Below, one piece after another: positions 53,892 through 61,949 of a stretch of DNA of 64,000 bases (position 1 is its first letter; each line of letters begins with the position of its first letter). Origin of the DNA: Salinibacterium sp. ZJ450 (GTDB lineage Bacteria > Actinomycetota > Actinomycetes > Actinomycetales > Microbacteriaceae); NCBI RefSeq assembly GCF_011751885.2, contig NZ_CP061771.1:3596001-3660000 (forward strand). Direction: 5' to 3'. A program made the position numbers and the translations under genes. A model generated the notes under the pieces. The model saw only the letters and a list, made by a program, of their open reading frames with translations, had not been told where the DNA came from and ran no database searches.

Positions 53892-54481
53892 TGATCCTCC
53901 GGCACACAAGTCATGCCCCAACCGTCGACCGCGCGGGATGCGCCTGCTTCACTAAGCCACAGCACCCCGGGGAACGTCGCATCCGCGAAGGACTCGATGA
54001 CGGGGGCGAGCGCGTTGCTGACGCGGACTTCCCCGCCGGGATCGTCTTTCATGGGACCTGCGTTGTCGTACAGACGCTGGCCGAGGCCAGACCAGTCGTG
54101 AGATGCGATAGCGGCGTCCAAAACTTGCCGGTCACCGGGCTGCGGGTTTCGCAATTCAATCCACACTCGACAGGTCTCTACGTGACCGCCCTCCGCGATC
54201 CAACCAACGGGGATCGGTACCTCACTCCGGATGTTCTCCAGCGGCATGCTCACACCACCCCAGTGAGACATCATGACCGTCGCCGTGCCCGCCCCTGCTG
54301 TCAGGACGAGGGCACCGCCCGCCAGCAGGGTCGGTAGAGCCCAACGTGGCCGCGGTAACCTTCCTCGCCGAACCCGTGCAGGCATTGTCTGCATAGCCGC
54401 GCGCTCAGCTTCCTTTGTAATCGCTTGCGGAATGGGCGCAACCGCGGACTGCAGCAGGCCATCTAGCTCTGTATCGTTCAC
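53888..54481 (-). CDS. Single-pass membrane protein, candidate anti-sigma factor (module A)
   Basis: 197 residues: a cytoplasmic N-terminus of about 46, one transmembrane helix at about 47-70, and a roughly 125-residue outer domain with only two cysteines, Cys104 (VETCRVW) and Cys192 (MTCVPEDQ). The zinc anti-sigma motif HxxxCxxC is absent. Stop/start overlap with the sigma gene suggests the two proteins interact. The second module has the same layout and the same N-terminal MNDT. Function inferred, not shown. Confidence 0.72.
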   Translation of the reverse strand: MNDTELDGLLQSAVAPIPQAITKEAERAAMQTMPARVRRGRLPRPRWALPTLLAGGALVLTAGAGTATVMMSHWGGVSMPLENIRSEVPIPVGWIAEGGHVETCRVWIELRNPQPGDRQVLDAAIASHDWSGLGQRLYDNAGPMKDDPGGEVRVSNALAPVIESFADATFPGVLWLSEAGASRAVDGWGMTCVPEDQ

Positions 54482-54710
54482 CGAATCCTCCCGGGGTTAT
54501 TACCTACTCATTCCCGGCTACGCCTTGATCGTTGCACGCCTCTGGTAACGAGGTGTTTGCCGCGGCCGTGGCCACCGCTCGCTGTGGTTCTCACAGCCCT
54601 CCCTGTAGGCCTGACAATCGCCCGGTTAGGGTCCCGCTCGCGGGTGGTTGGCTGAAGGATGCGCGAATCTGCTGCCCTTCCCGCTTTGAGTGACCGGATA
54701 GTCTCGACGA

Positions 54711-55217
54711 ATGGCGACGCGTACCTGGACCGTGCGAACTCGAGACGCGTTGGCCGCGGCGACCGTCTGGCTACCATTCCTTACGTTCCTCATGACATGG
54801 GTGTTGTGGGCAGATGATCTGCCTACAACAGTGACGCTTCGGAACGACTTGAATAGCGAGAATGCCGCTGCGCTACCGGTCTGGCTCATTGCCATTGGAC
54901 TCGGAGTGGTTCTCCTTGGCGCGGGCATCGGTGCGAGCAGCGTGGTGCCGGAGGGTCCCAATGATTCTTCGAGCAGGCGAACTCCGTTGTTTTGGGCAGG
55001 AGCGGTCGCCGGTTTCACCTGCGCAATCTGGATCTTTCAGTCCTGGGCTGCAATGTATCCACCGGCAGATCCATCGCGCTTCAATGCACTTGCCGGCTTT
55101 GCGACCATCGGTGCAGCACTCTATGGGTTGCTCCCGTTCTCCATCTCGAAGCCTCCATCACAAGACACTTTGGAGCATGATTCCGAAGAATCAGGCGATA
55201 GCTCAGGAGCTCCTTAG
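54711..55217 (+). CDS. Membrane protein of unknown function, four transmembrane helices
   Basis: 168 residues with predicted helices at about 13-33, 55-80, 92-112 and 122-143, ending in an acidic Ser/Glu/Asp tail. No family recognised. GC is lower than in the core region (runs such as CTACAACAGTGACG). No operon partner is obvious; a 229-base region without a recognised gene precedes it. Confidence 0.7.
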   Translation: MATRTWTVRTRDALAAATVWLPFLTFLMTWVLWADDLPTTVTLRNDLNSENAAALPVWLIAIGLGVVLLGAGIGASSVVPEGPNDSSSRRTPLFWAGAVAGFTCAIWIFQSWAAMYPPADPSRFNALAGFATIGAALYGLLPFSISKPPSQDTLEHDSEESGDSSGAP

Positions 55218-55369
55218 AGCAAACTGCGCAGCCGCGCCAATATTTTCGGAATCTGAGGCGAATCCCAACAGCCGGCGACACTACCGCCATGTAAATCGAA
55301 GGGCGCGAACTCGTGGGCTGAAGTGCCCGCTGAGCGTCCGTCACACTGGATGTTTTGCGGCGAGGAGCC
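55218..55369. other. Intergenic stretch before the small-gene group
   Basis: 152 bases of lower GC with CAATATTTTC near 55238. Together with the small ORF that follows, it fills what would otherwise be a 310-base gap. No promoter or repeat could be assigned with confidence. Confidence 0.4.
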
Positions 55370-55531
55370 ATGGACTTGTCCAGCGTTAGCTTCTTCGCTC
55401 GGTCAACGCACTCTCACTGCTACAAGTTCTTCCCGCCCGACGCCACCCCTAGCGAGTGGGTCCTGCCATTCAACACGGAGCGGTCTTGGTCCGACCCTTG
55501 GCCCGGCGAGGCTGCTAGATTGCCCGCATGA
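55370..55531 (+). CDS. Possible 53-residue small protein, aromatic-rich
   Basis: The ATG follows GCGAGGAGCC (a strong but close ribosome-binding site), and the TGA overlaps the ATG of the next gene (ATGA). The peptide has many aromatics (FFARSTHSHCYKFFPPDATP, then EWVLPFNTERSWSDPWPGE) and no membrane helix. The overlap with a real gene is the main support; function unknown. Confidence 0.42.
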   Translation: MDLSSVSFFARSTHSHCYKFFPPDATPSEWVLPFNTERSWSDPWPGEAARLPA

Positions 55532-55839
55532 CGGACGATCATCCCGCAACCTCAGCCCAGCCCTACTCGGGCCGGGCGATCGGGGCCCTCGTCGTTGGGC
55601 TCGCGTCGATTGTGCTCGTGTCCGTGTCAATATGGCTCGGCCTCGTCGTTGCGGCCGCGGCGGTTGTTCTTGCGTTGGCGAGTCGCCGTGAGCTCAAAGC
55701 GCGGCCTGACCTTCGCGGTTTTCGTCTTTCCCTAGCAGCCTTCTTGGCTGGCGCGGGTGTGCTGCTATTCAACGGGCTTCCACTCCTCATTTCGATCACA
55801 CTTGTGACTGTCGCAACAGGGCTACACGAGAGCTTCTGA
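55528..55839 (+). CDS. Small membrane protein, DUF4190-like
   Basis: 103 residues: a polar N-terminus of about 14, then a helix pair at about 15-52 (AIGALVVGLASIVLVSVSIWLGLVVAAAAVVLAL), a basic loop SRRELKARPDLRGFR, and a second pair at about 69-99. The arrangement recalls DUF4190 proteins. It is translationally coupled to the preceding small ORF and followed after 13 bases by another. Confidence 0.68.
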   Translation: MTDDHPATSAQPYSGRAIGALVVGLASIVLVSVSIWLGLVVAAAAVVLALASRRELKARPDLRGFRLSLAAFLAGAGVLLFNGLPLLISITLVTVATGLHESF

Positions 55840-55852
55840 CCTGGAGCAATCG

Positions 55853-56020
55853 ATGCCGTCTTCTCCCGAAGAAGCACTCCGCTTTCAGGAGGCTCATCAA
55901 GCGAAGCATCCCAACGGTCTGCAGATACCGGTGTACAAATGCGGCCGGCCTATTCGCCCCAGCAGTCGGCGCGCTTGTCTGGTATGTCGCCGGACGGCAC
56001 CCCTTTTGGCCGCCCGATGA
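55853..56020 (+). CDS. Possible 55-residue small protein with Cys-rich C-terminal half
   Basis: ATG 55853 has CTGGAGCAATCG upstream, 13 bases after the preceding stop. The peptide has three cysteines in a KCG...CLVC arrangement within a basic stretch (Arg-rich), which could hold a zinc ion with a further ligand. No homologue recognised. Support is ribosome-binding site, position and composition. Confidence 0.38.
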   Translation: MPSSPEEALRFQEAHQAKHPNGLQIPVYKCGRPIRPSSRRACLVCRRTAPLLAAR

Positions 56021-56127
56021 GCGTCCGGCTTGCGAGCGCGTCGGCAAACGTTCCGCTACGGGAATCCGTTCCCAGTTCGATCTCGGGGCCAGCTCCTCCG
56101 CGTCGCTGGGCCCCATAGGGTGGCCTC

Positions 56128-57237
56128 ATGAGCCTGCAGTCCGATGATCTGCTCACCGGCCCCCGTGGAAGACGGCTGTGTCTTGCGTTCGCGCTGCAAG
56201 GATGGGATCCAAGGCGTGGTCCCCTTGACGGGCTCCGCGAAGCCGTGTTCTTCGCCTCCTTTGCTCTCGACCCTGGACGTGGCACATCAGCGAGAGTGCT
56301 TTTCGGGGCAGGTGCGGACCAGCCGCCGCCACAGCCTTCACCCAAAGACGTAGGGCGCATTCTGGAAGATGTCCCGCTTGCAGAGACCAACGAACGCACC
56401 CTGCTGTTCTCGCTGACAGCGGCAGTGGACAACGCGAGGTACTGGCAAGAACCCGACGGCGAAGACATTCTCGCCACGACGCCTGAGGTTCGCGCGGCGC
56501 TCGTGCGCGTAGCCGAAGCCATCACCGCGTCCTCCTCCGCAGCCTGGTGGGCCGATTCGATGGACGAAGGCGAGCAGTGGGAAGTCACCTTCACCGAAAC
56601 AGCAGGCACAGGCACGACAAGAGCAACGAAGACCGCTCTTGAGACGCTCGAAGCGTGGCCCGCCCTGCAGATCGAGGAGGAACTTGCCGCGAGCCGCGAC
56701 CGACCCATCAACCCCGAAGCTAACTGGAGCGGGACATGGTGGTCAAAACCGCCTACTGGGTTGCCCCGAACAACGCGTGCGCTCGAAGGACGGGGGCCCG
56801 TGGCCCTGTGGCTCGTCGAAGACGGACTCGGCTGGAAGGCAGCCACGGCCGAACGAATCCACCTCCCCGTCGACGCGCGAGTATACGAGATCGATGGGCC
56901 TGCAGCCTGGGCCGAGCTGTGCCGGCGCTACCCGATGGAAGTCACGGCATCCCGCCGACACGACTGGTACCGCACCACAGGTCGGAATAGTCGTTGGGTT
57001 ATCCCTGACTGGGCGCAGGTCCAGCACGACCACGACGCGGTACATCTCACGGTCGGCGGCTACCTGACCACCGCAGGGCGCGCTATTCCAGTCGATGATG
57101 ATCTTGCGACCGTGCTGGCTGGCTGGGACCCGGACCAGACCTACTGGCTCCGAGACCTCGCTCACGACACGTCAACTCGTCAAACATGGACATACGACAG
57201 GGACCGCGAGATCTGGCAGCTTGGAACGAGCCGGTAG
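56128..57237 (+). CDS. Unknown actinobacterial protein, 369 residues
   Basis: No signal peptide or membrane segment; Trp-rich (about 4%), acidic, soluble. Distinct segments are an N-terminal half with NERTLLFSLTAAVDNARYWQEPDG, a central RDRPINPEANWSGTWWSKPP, and a C-terminal DWAQVQHDHDAVHLTVGGYLTTAGRAIPV followed by AGWDPDQTYWLRD. I recognise the C-terminal type from hypothetical proteins only. The invariant-looking Trp/Asp/His pattern suggests a ligand site, but no function is assigned. Confidence 0.8.
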   Translation: MSLQSDDLLTGPRGRRLCLAFALQGWDPRRGPLDGLREAVFFASFALDPGRGTSARVLFGAGADQPPPQPSPKDVGRILEDVPLAETNERTLLFSLTAAVDNARYWQEPDGEDILATTPEVRAALVRVAEAITASSSAAWWADSMDEGEQWEVTFTETAGTGTTRATKTALETLEAWPALQIEEELAASRDRPINPEANWSGTWWSKPPTGLPRTTRALEGRGPVALWLVEDGLGWKAATAERIHLPVDARVYEIDGPAAWAELCRRYPMEVTASRRHDWYRTTGRNSRWVIPDWAQVQHDHDAVHLTVGGYLTTAGRAIPVDDDLATVLAGWDPDQTYWLRDLAHDTSTRQTWTYDRDREIWQLGTSR

Positions 57238-57342
57238 GGACATCCGACCATTCGCCACTCTGCAAGCGGAAGCCGACTGAGGGTCCCCCCTCGCGACCGG
57301 CATCGCGTTTCCCAGCGATCTGGCCAACGAGTGCAGCCGCGG

Positions 57343-58077
57343 TCACTCCTTCGCGGGTTCAACTCCCCGGAAGGTGAACTCGTGGTTGTCGAGCCAGGTC
57401 CAGCGATCGATCGGCCAGGTGATCAGGATGGCACGGCCGACGACGTTGTCGTAGGGGACGAACCCGTTGCCGGGCTTGTCGGTGTTGAACCGGGAATCGG
57501 CGGAGGCGTACCGGTTGTCGCCGAGCACCCAGAGCGAGTCCTCCGGCACCGTCACCTCAAAGTCAGCCTCCGAGACTCGATCAGATCCGGCGAGAAGCAC
57601 GACGTATGGCTCGTCGATCGGGACGCCATTGATGGTCACCTGACCGAACTCGTTACAGCAGGCGACAACATCTCCTGGCAGCCCGATGACACGCTTGATG
57701 AGGTGATCGTTGCTGTCGGGCGCCGACAGCCCGACGACGGAGAACAACCAGTCGAAGGCAGCGAGAACAGGGTTTTGCGGTTCGGGAACTCGCGGGTGGA
57801 GCCACTGGCCGGGGTCTTTGAACACCACTACGTCGCCACGCTGAAGCGGCATCAGGTCCGGGGTGAGCTGGTTGACGATGATCCGGTCGTTCTCGTGCAG
57901 GGTGTCCATCATCGACTCGGACGGAATATAGAACGACCGGACCAGGAAGATCTTGATCAAAAAGGAGATCAGGATCGCGGCGAGGAATATGACGACCACG
58001 TCACGGAGGAAGATCCCTACGCTCTTCCTGCGGCGCTCCATTGCCGAGGGAACGTGTGTCTGCTGAGTGTCAGTCAT
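57343..58077 (-). CDS. lepB: Type I signal peptidase
   Basis: 244 residues. A membrane anchor at about 22-46 is followed directly by the catalytic Ser in FYIPSESMMDTL; the general base Lys is in LIKRVIGLPGDVV, and the box E-type GDNRYASADSR is present. It cuts Sec signal peptides on the outer face of the membrane. Its place inside an accessory-looking region, away from ribosomal protein L19 or rnhB, suggests a second, specialised copy. Confidence 0.93.
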   Translation of the reverse strand: MTDTQQTHVPSAMERRRKSVGIFLRDVVVIFLAAILISFLIKIFLVRSFYIPSESMMDTLHENDRIIVNQLTPDLMPLQRGDVVVFKDPGQWLHPRVPEPQNPVLAAFDWLFSVVGLSAPDSNDHLIKRVIGLPGDVVACCNEFGQVTINGVPIDEPYVVLLAGSDRVSEADFEVTVPEDSLWVLGDNRYASADSRFNTDKPGNGFVPYDNVVGRAILITWPIDRWTWLDNHEFTFRGVEPAKE

Positions 58078-58230
58078 TCAACCTCGTTCCCCCCGTCTGG
58101 GACATCTGATGGTCGCTCGTCACCGGCGACATCAACCCTCGACCAACGAACGCGCTGAGCCACCGGGCGGACGAGAGCGCGCGATCCAAACGAGAAGGGC
58201 AAACGCGCATCCTCTTACCAACCTGCGCCG

Positions 58231-58353
58231 CTACACGCTGCCAGCTGAGTGCTCCGGGCTCACGAACACAATGATCACGGTCTGTGAGGGCGGGAGCTCG
58301 ACTGCAGCGGGATCGATACGTTCAAGAGATGGCGCCCGCGTTGTGCCTGGCAT
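58231..58353 (-). CDS. Possible 40-residue small protein at the end of the sigma gene
   Basis: ATG 58353 is preceded by GGAGGAACCTTTG, one of the best ribosome-binding sites in the window, located inside the last codons of sigma gene B. The peptide MPGTTRAPSLERIDPAAVEL... ends in a short hydrophobic run (TVIIVFV) and SPEHSAGSV. It overlaps the sigma gene by 32 bases. It may be a third member of module B. Confidence 0.45.
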   Translation of the reverse strand: MPGTTRAPSLERIDPAAVELPPSQTVIIVFVSPEHSAGSV

Positions 58354-58888
58354 CAAAGGTTCCTCCATCCGTGCCAATAGATTCGGAGCCCAAGGCCTCG
58401 CGAAGTTCCTGCTTTGCGCGTTGGTAGCGGCCACGGGCCGTCGATGCCGGAATGCCGATGAGAGCCGCGGCGTCCACGAGTGTGAGCCCGTCCCAGTGCA
58501 CCAGCCGAATGAGTTCGGCGAGGTGCGGTTCCAACCGCTCGATCGCGTCCCTGACCTCGCCGCCGGTATCGGCTGGTTGCCCCACAGCATCGTGATGGAC
58601 GGCCAACATCGACCGGAGACGGTCGGCGAGGCGCAGCCGTCGTAGTTCGCTCCGCTCAGCGTTCAGCAGCGTGTTCCGGGCGATCCCGTATAGCCACATC
58701 CTCGCCTTCTCCGGCTCGCCGGGGAGCAGGTGCTCACGCCGCCACGCGGTCGTCATCGTCTCCGCCAGCAGATCGGCGGCATCCGCACCATTCACGCGGC
58801 GCTGAAAATACTTGAGCAGGTCCGGTGCTACCGCGGTGAGGGCTTCAGAAAGCCGATCCGCGGGCTCACGACGAGAGGCGCGCGTCAC
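58322..58888 (-). CDS. ECF-type RNA polymerase sigma factor (module B)
   Basis: 188 residues. Region 2 has LLKYFQRRVNGADAADLLAETMTTAWRRE and RMWLYGIARNTLLNAERSE; region 4 has LIRLVHWDGLTLVDAAALIGIPASTARGRYQRAK. It shares the HWDGLTL motif with sigma A, so the two are paralogues. ATG 58888 overlaps the stop of the membrane-protein gene (ATGA). The C-terminal tail after region 4 is longer than in module A. Confidence 0.9.
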   Translation of the reverse strand: MTRASRREPADRLSEALTAVAPDLLKYFQRRVNGADAADLLAETMTTAWRREHLLPGEPEKARMWLYGIARNTLLNAERSELRRLRLADRLRSMLAVHHDAVGQPADTGGEVRDAIERLEPHLAELIRLVHWDGLTLVDAAALIGIPASTARGRYQRAKQELREALGSESIGTDGGTFDARHNAGAIS

Positions 58889-59493
58889 GACTGGTCGTCC
58901 GAGCAGTGCATCTCACCCTCGGAGGAAAGCCCGACAGTGTCGAACCCTTGTCGCTCCAGTTCCTCGTAAACCACCAACCCGACAGCCCGTGCGACAGCGG
59001 TTTTATAGAAGAAATCGTCCCCAGGTGTCTCTCCGCCTCCGACCACGGTCATCTCAGCGGAGCGCATCTCCTCGAACGTGCCCTGGACGTCCGCCCTGTC
59101 GAGAATGTCAGCTTTACCGGCGAACTCCCGCGCGGCCGCTGCCGCCTCCGCATTTTTCCCAGCGAAGTTGCCGACCCGCAGCTCACAGTCCGTGCCGCTT
59201 GGCAGCGTGAAATGAACAATCCCATCCGGATTGCTCGCCCACGGTAAACCCCACTCATAGAACGTGGCAGCGGCGGCCGCACCCACGCCACCGAGACCGA
59301 TCACCGCGGCGACACCGAATACCGCGGCTCGCGACAGATGTCGAGGCCGACGACTCGGTAGCTCCCGCTTCGCCGTTGCCGCAATCCTCGCCATCTCGGC
59401 GTGAAGTTCGGGCGTCAGAACGGAGGTGTCCGGGGCGGATGCGTCAAGCCTGCGGTCGAACGCGTCAGACTCAGGTTCGGTGGTGTCGTTCAT
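58885..59493 (-). CDS. Single-pass membrane protein, candidate anti-sigma factor (module B)
   Basis: 202 residues: cytoplasmic part to about 54, transmembrane helix about 55-78, outer domain with Cys103 (GTDCELRV) and Cys197 (MHCSDDQS) as the only cysteines. Same architecture as the module A protein (MNDT start, two outer cysteines, one near the end). No zinc anti-sigma motif. It is the first gene of the pair, preceded by AGAAGGAGTTCACG. Confidence 0.72.
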   Translation of the reverse strand: MNDTTEPESDAFDRRLDASAPDTSVLTPELHAEMARIAATAKRELPSRRPRHLSRAAVFGVAAVIGLGGVGAAAAATFYEWGLPWASNPDGIVHFTLPSGTDCELRVGNFAGKNAEAAAAAREFAGKADILDRADVQGTFEEMRSAEMTVVGGGETPGDDFFYKTAVARAVGLVVYEELERQGFDTVGLSSEGEMHCSDDQS

Positions 59494-60260
59494 CGTGAAC
59501 TCCTTCTAGGGCCGCATGCCCTTCACCTAAGACATGTCCGCCCGGAAGGAAAACGTCCACCGAACTATCGCATCAATTCGACTAATCTTCACTGCGCATC
59601 GGCGAGTGAGTGGCAACCGGGGATGACGGTCATGGTGATTCGTCCAGATGGAAGGATCTTCGACAGCCGAATTTGGGTGTGCGAATGGGAGTCTTCGAGG
59701 GCACGCGTTATAAATTGCATTTCAGCGTGTGGAGCTAGCTCCACACAAGCTGGAGTTGTCGAGCTGAGGAGCACGATTCCGCTTTCGCTTCTGAACTCCA
59801 GCGAAGGGAAGCGATTTGGTGCCCGTTCAGGGTCCGGTTTAGGGCCGGCTGCAGGCGGCATACGATGGCCGGGGCGACCACTCCGTACATCCGCGAAATT
59901 CGGTGCCGCTACTACTGCACGGTGATTGGCGGATTCACCTCGCTGACCCCAGCGGGCAGGAAGAATGGGTGCCCGTATGCGTGGCGCAATCCCCGCAACT
60001 CGACGGACCCGTCTATGTTTGCCAGGCTCGAATCTAGTAAAGCTCTAGCGCTTCTCTCGGCCTCCTGATAAGCACGGGTTACGCGACGGAAGGTGTTGTT
60101 CTTGGCGCTCCCACCCTGATCCTCGGCGCAAGGTGCCCTCGCAGCAGTTCGTTTCGCCATTTCGTCAGCGTCCTGGTCTGCCGAATTGGAGACGCGATGA
60201 ATAGGTGCTGACCGTTCCTATCTTCATGGACGCGATAAGTCGAGACTGGGGTACTCACGG
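59494..60260. other. 767-base region with only weak small ORFs
   Basis: No recognisable gene. Minus-strand frames at 59912-60160 (82 codons) and 59589-59861 (90 codons) follow one another and could be remains of one gene; neither has a family. GC is lower than in the core region, with AT-rich patches such as TTATAAATTGCATTT near 59709. A decayed gene or spacer is the best description. Confidence 0.45.
59912..60160 (-). CDS. Doubtful 82-residue hypothetical protein
   Basis: Basic N-terminus and a helix-forming middle (RRVTRAYQEAERSARALLDSS), ending AYGHPFFLPAGVSEVNPPITVQ. It has a weak ribosome-binding site (CCAGGACGC, 11 bases from ATG). Kept as a possible gene because composition is protein-like; it may be a fragment. 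Confidence 0.3.
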   Translation of the reverse strand: MAKRTAARAPCAEDQGGSAKNNTFRRVTRAYQEAERSARALLDSSLANIDGSVELRGLRHAYGHPFFLPAGVSEVNPPITVQ

Positions 60261-60473
60261 ATGACTGAATCGGAAGAACCGAGCAGGGGCCGCATCATCA
60301 TGTTATGGCTCGGGACTGTTACGTTCGGGGTGAGCGGCGTCCTAAGCGGAATGGAATTGGCCCGGGATCCAGCGAACGATGGCGAATGGTTCGCGTTCAT
60401 CCTTGTCACTCTCTGCTTTCTCCTCAGCCTGACAATCGCCATTCTCACCCAGCGTCGGCACAAAGACCCTTAG
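60261..60473 (+). CDS. Small two-helix membrane protein
   Basis: 70 residues. Polar N-terminus, helices at about 12-32 (IIMLWLGTVTFGVSGVLSG) and 42-62 (WFAFILVTLCFLLSLTIAIL), basic tail QRRHKDP. No family recognised; no clear ribosome-binding site. Resembles small superinfection-immunity-like or envelope proteins in size only. Confidence 0.5.
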   Translation: MTESEEPSRGRIIMLWLGTVTFGVSGVLSGMELARDPANDGEWFAFILVTLCFLLSLTIAILTQRRHKDP

Positions 60474-60645
60474 CGGAAGCTCTGGCCGTGCTGCCCGTTC
60501 AGGGTCCGTCTGCGGACCCGGCCCATGGGCAGCGCACGGTTTTCGTTGCTGTAGGACCGCTCACATGCATGGGTGGATGCGCCCTGCACTCGGATCTGCG
60601 GGGGGGCAATAGACGAACCCATCTCGATATAGCTAGAGTTCAGCC

Positions 60646-60960
60646 ATGGATGAACTCGCGCGGGTCACTGCCGCGACTGTGGACGTGCTCCGTGTGCTCA
60701 GTGCAGGGGATGATGCCTGCTGGGGTCTTCGCGTGATCAAGGGGAGCGGACGACCTCCGGGCAGTGTGTACCCGATCTTGGAGCGTCTCGAACGTGCGGG
60801 GTGGGTGTCTTCGGCGTGGGAGGCCGAGAATGATCGGCCCGGCCCGCGCCGTCGTTTCTACAAACTCAGTGACGGTGGTGCAGTTGCGGCCCGAGCGGTG
60901 ATCGCGCGGTTTGACGCGAAATCAAATGCTTCCTTTCGACCGACCGGCGCCCAGGCATGA
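60646..60960 (+). CDS. PadR-family transcriptional regulator
   Basis: 104 residues. The winged helix contains WGLRVIKGSGRPPGSVYPILERLERAGWVSSAWE, the PadR signature (GxVYPxLxRLExxGW), and the wing RRRFYKLSDGGAVAAR. It is short at the C-terminus, as in PadR subfamily 2. Its stop overlaps the next gene (ATGA), so it is the first gene of an ABC export operon and probably represses it until a drug or peptide binds. Confidence 0.92.
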   Translation: MDELARVTAATVDVLRVLSAGDDACWGLRVIKGSGRPPGSVYPILERLERAGWVSSAWEAENDRPGPRRRFYKLSDGGAVAARAVIARFDAKSNASFRPTGAQA

Positions 60961-61949
60961 TTCGCCTAGCCGAGCAACTGGTTCTTCTGGCCTCCGCCAC
61001 CCTTCGCGCGACGGCCCGTGCCCGCTATCGGGAACAGTGGATGGCCGACTTGCGCGATGCCGACGAGTTGGACATCCGCCGCTCCGGCATCGTTCTCGGA
61101 GCATTCAGCTTCGCCGCAGCCGCGGTCTCGCGTGAACTGCTGAACACGGAGATGAGTACCTCGCGCAGTTGGAGGCAGGTCGGCATTGCGGCGTTGGTGG
61201 TTGCGGTTCCCCTGTTGCTCGGCGTTGTCTCCAACGACTTGGCCGGCGGATTCAAGGTCCTCCTCAGGGACAACTTCGACGTGTATCAGGTGCTGATGAA
61301 CACGCCGCTGAACCTCGTGTTTCCGGTGTTGGTCGTTTTTCTGAGTTGCCTGCGCTTCTACCGGGAGATCGGTCACCGATATGTGTCCAATACGCGTGTG
61401 CGTGTTCGCGTAGGAAGCTACGTATTCGCCAAGTTCCTCCTTGCCAGTGGCACCAGTTTTGTCGTGTTCTTCCTGTTCGCGTTTGTCCCGTTTGTCGTCG
61501 CTTTCTACTTGTGGCCCGCGTTGGGGAACCCTTCCGTCAATCCGATCGTTTACAGTCTGACGACGAGCACAGCTCTGGCGGACAGCTTCGAGCGCACCAC
61601 CTACAGTTCGCTGCTTGAGCACGGGACGATGACGTACGGCGTCGCGTACTCGGCGTGGGTCGGTTTCACCGCGAGCATCTACGCGAGTCTGGGGATAGCC
61701 GCATTGCTCGTGGTGAAGAATCGCGTGTTCGCGCTCGCTATCCCCTTCCTGGTCTACTTCGGCCAAACAGTCATCGCCGCGGTGATCGGGTACCCGCAGG
61801 CGGGGCTTGTGTACTCAACGTTCCCGTTCGGGCTCAGCCAAACCTCGATCCTGGCGGGGGCCGCGCCGACCCTGGTGTTGGCCGCCCTCACCGGAATCCT
61901 CTGTCTCGTCGTGCTCTGCCGGGTCCAACGCATCGAGAATCTCGCCTAA
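60957..61949 (+). CDS. Membrane protein of the PadR-ABC operon (permease candidate 1)
   Basis: 330 residues. The cytoplasmic N-terminus has RARYREQWMADLRDADELDIRRSGIVLGAFSFA, a pattern seen in other actinobacterial membrane proteins. Seven to eight transmembrane helices follow (for example VGIAALVVAVPLLLGVV, FLFAFVPFVVAFYLW, APTLVLAALTGILCLVVLC). It looks like an ABC-2-type export subunit. Coupled to padR by ATGA; the next gene starts directly after its stop. Confidence 0.75.
   Translation: MIRLAEQLVLLASATLRATARARYREQWMADLRDADELDIRRSGIVLGAFSFAAAAVSRELLNTEMSTSRSWRQVGIAALVVAVPLLLGVVSNDLAGGFKVLLRDNFDVYQVLMNTPLNLVFPVLVVFLSCLRFYREIGHRYVSNTRVRVRVGSYVFAKFLLASGTSFVVFFLFAFVPFVVAFYLWPALGNPSVNPIVYSLTTSTALADSFERTTYSSLLEHGTMTYGVAYSAWVGFTASIYASLGIAALLVVKNRVFALAIPFLVYFGQTVIAAVIGYPQAGLVYSTFPFGLSQTSILAGAAPTLVLAALTGILCLVVLCRVQRIENLA

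Noticed and set aside
57345-57380. tRNA T-arm-like sequence GCGGGTTCAACTCCCCG
   Set aside because: It encodes the last residues of lepB, the stem is imperfect and no other tRNA arms are present.
59623-59925. Plus-strand ORF beginning MTVMVIRPDGRIF
   Set aside because: No ribosome-binding site, no domain and opposite to another weak frame.
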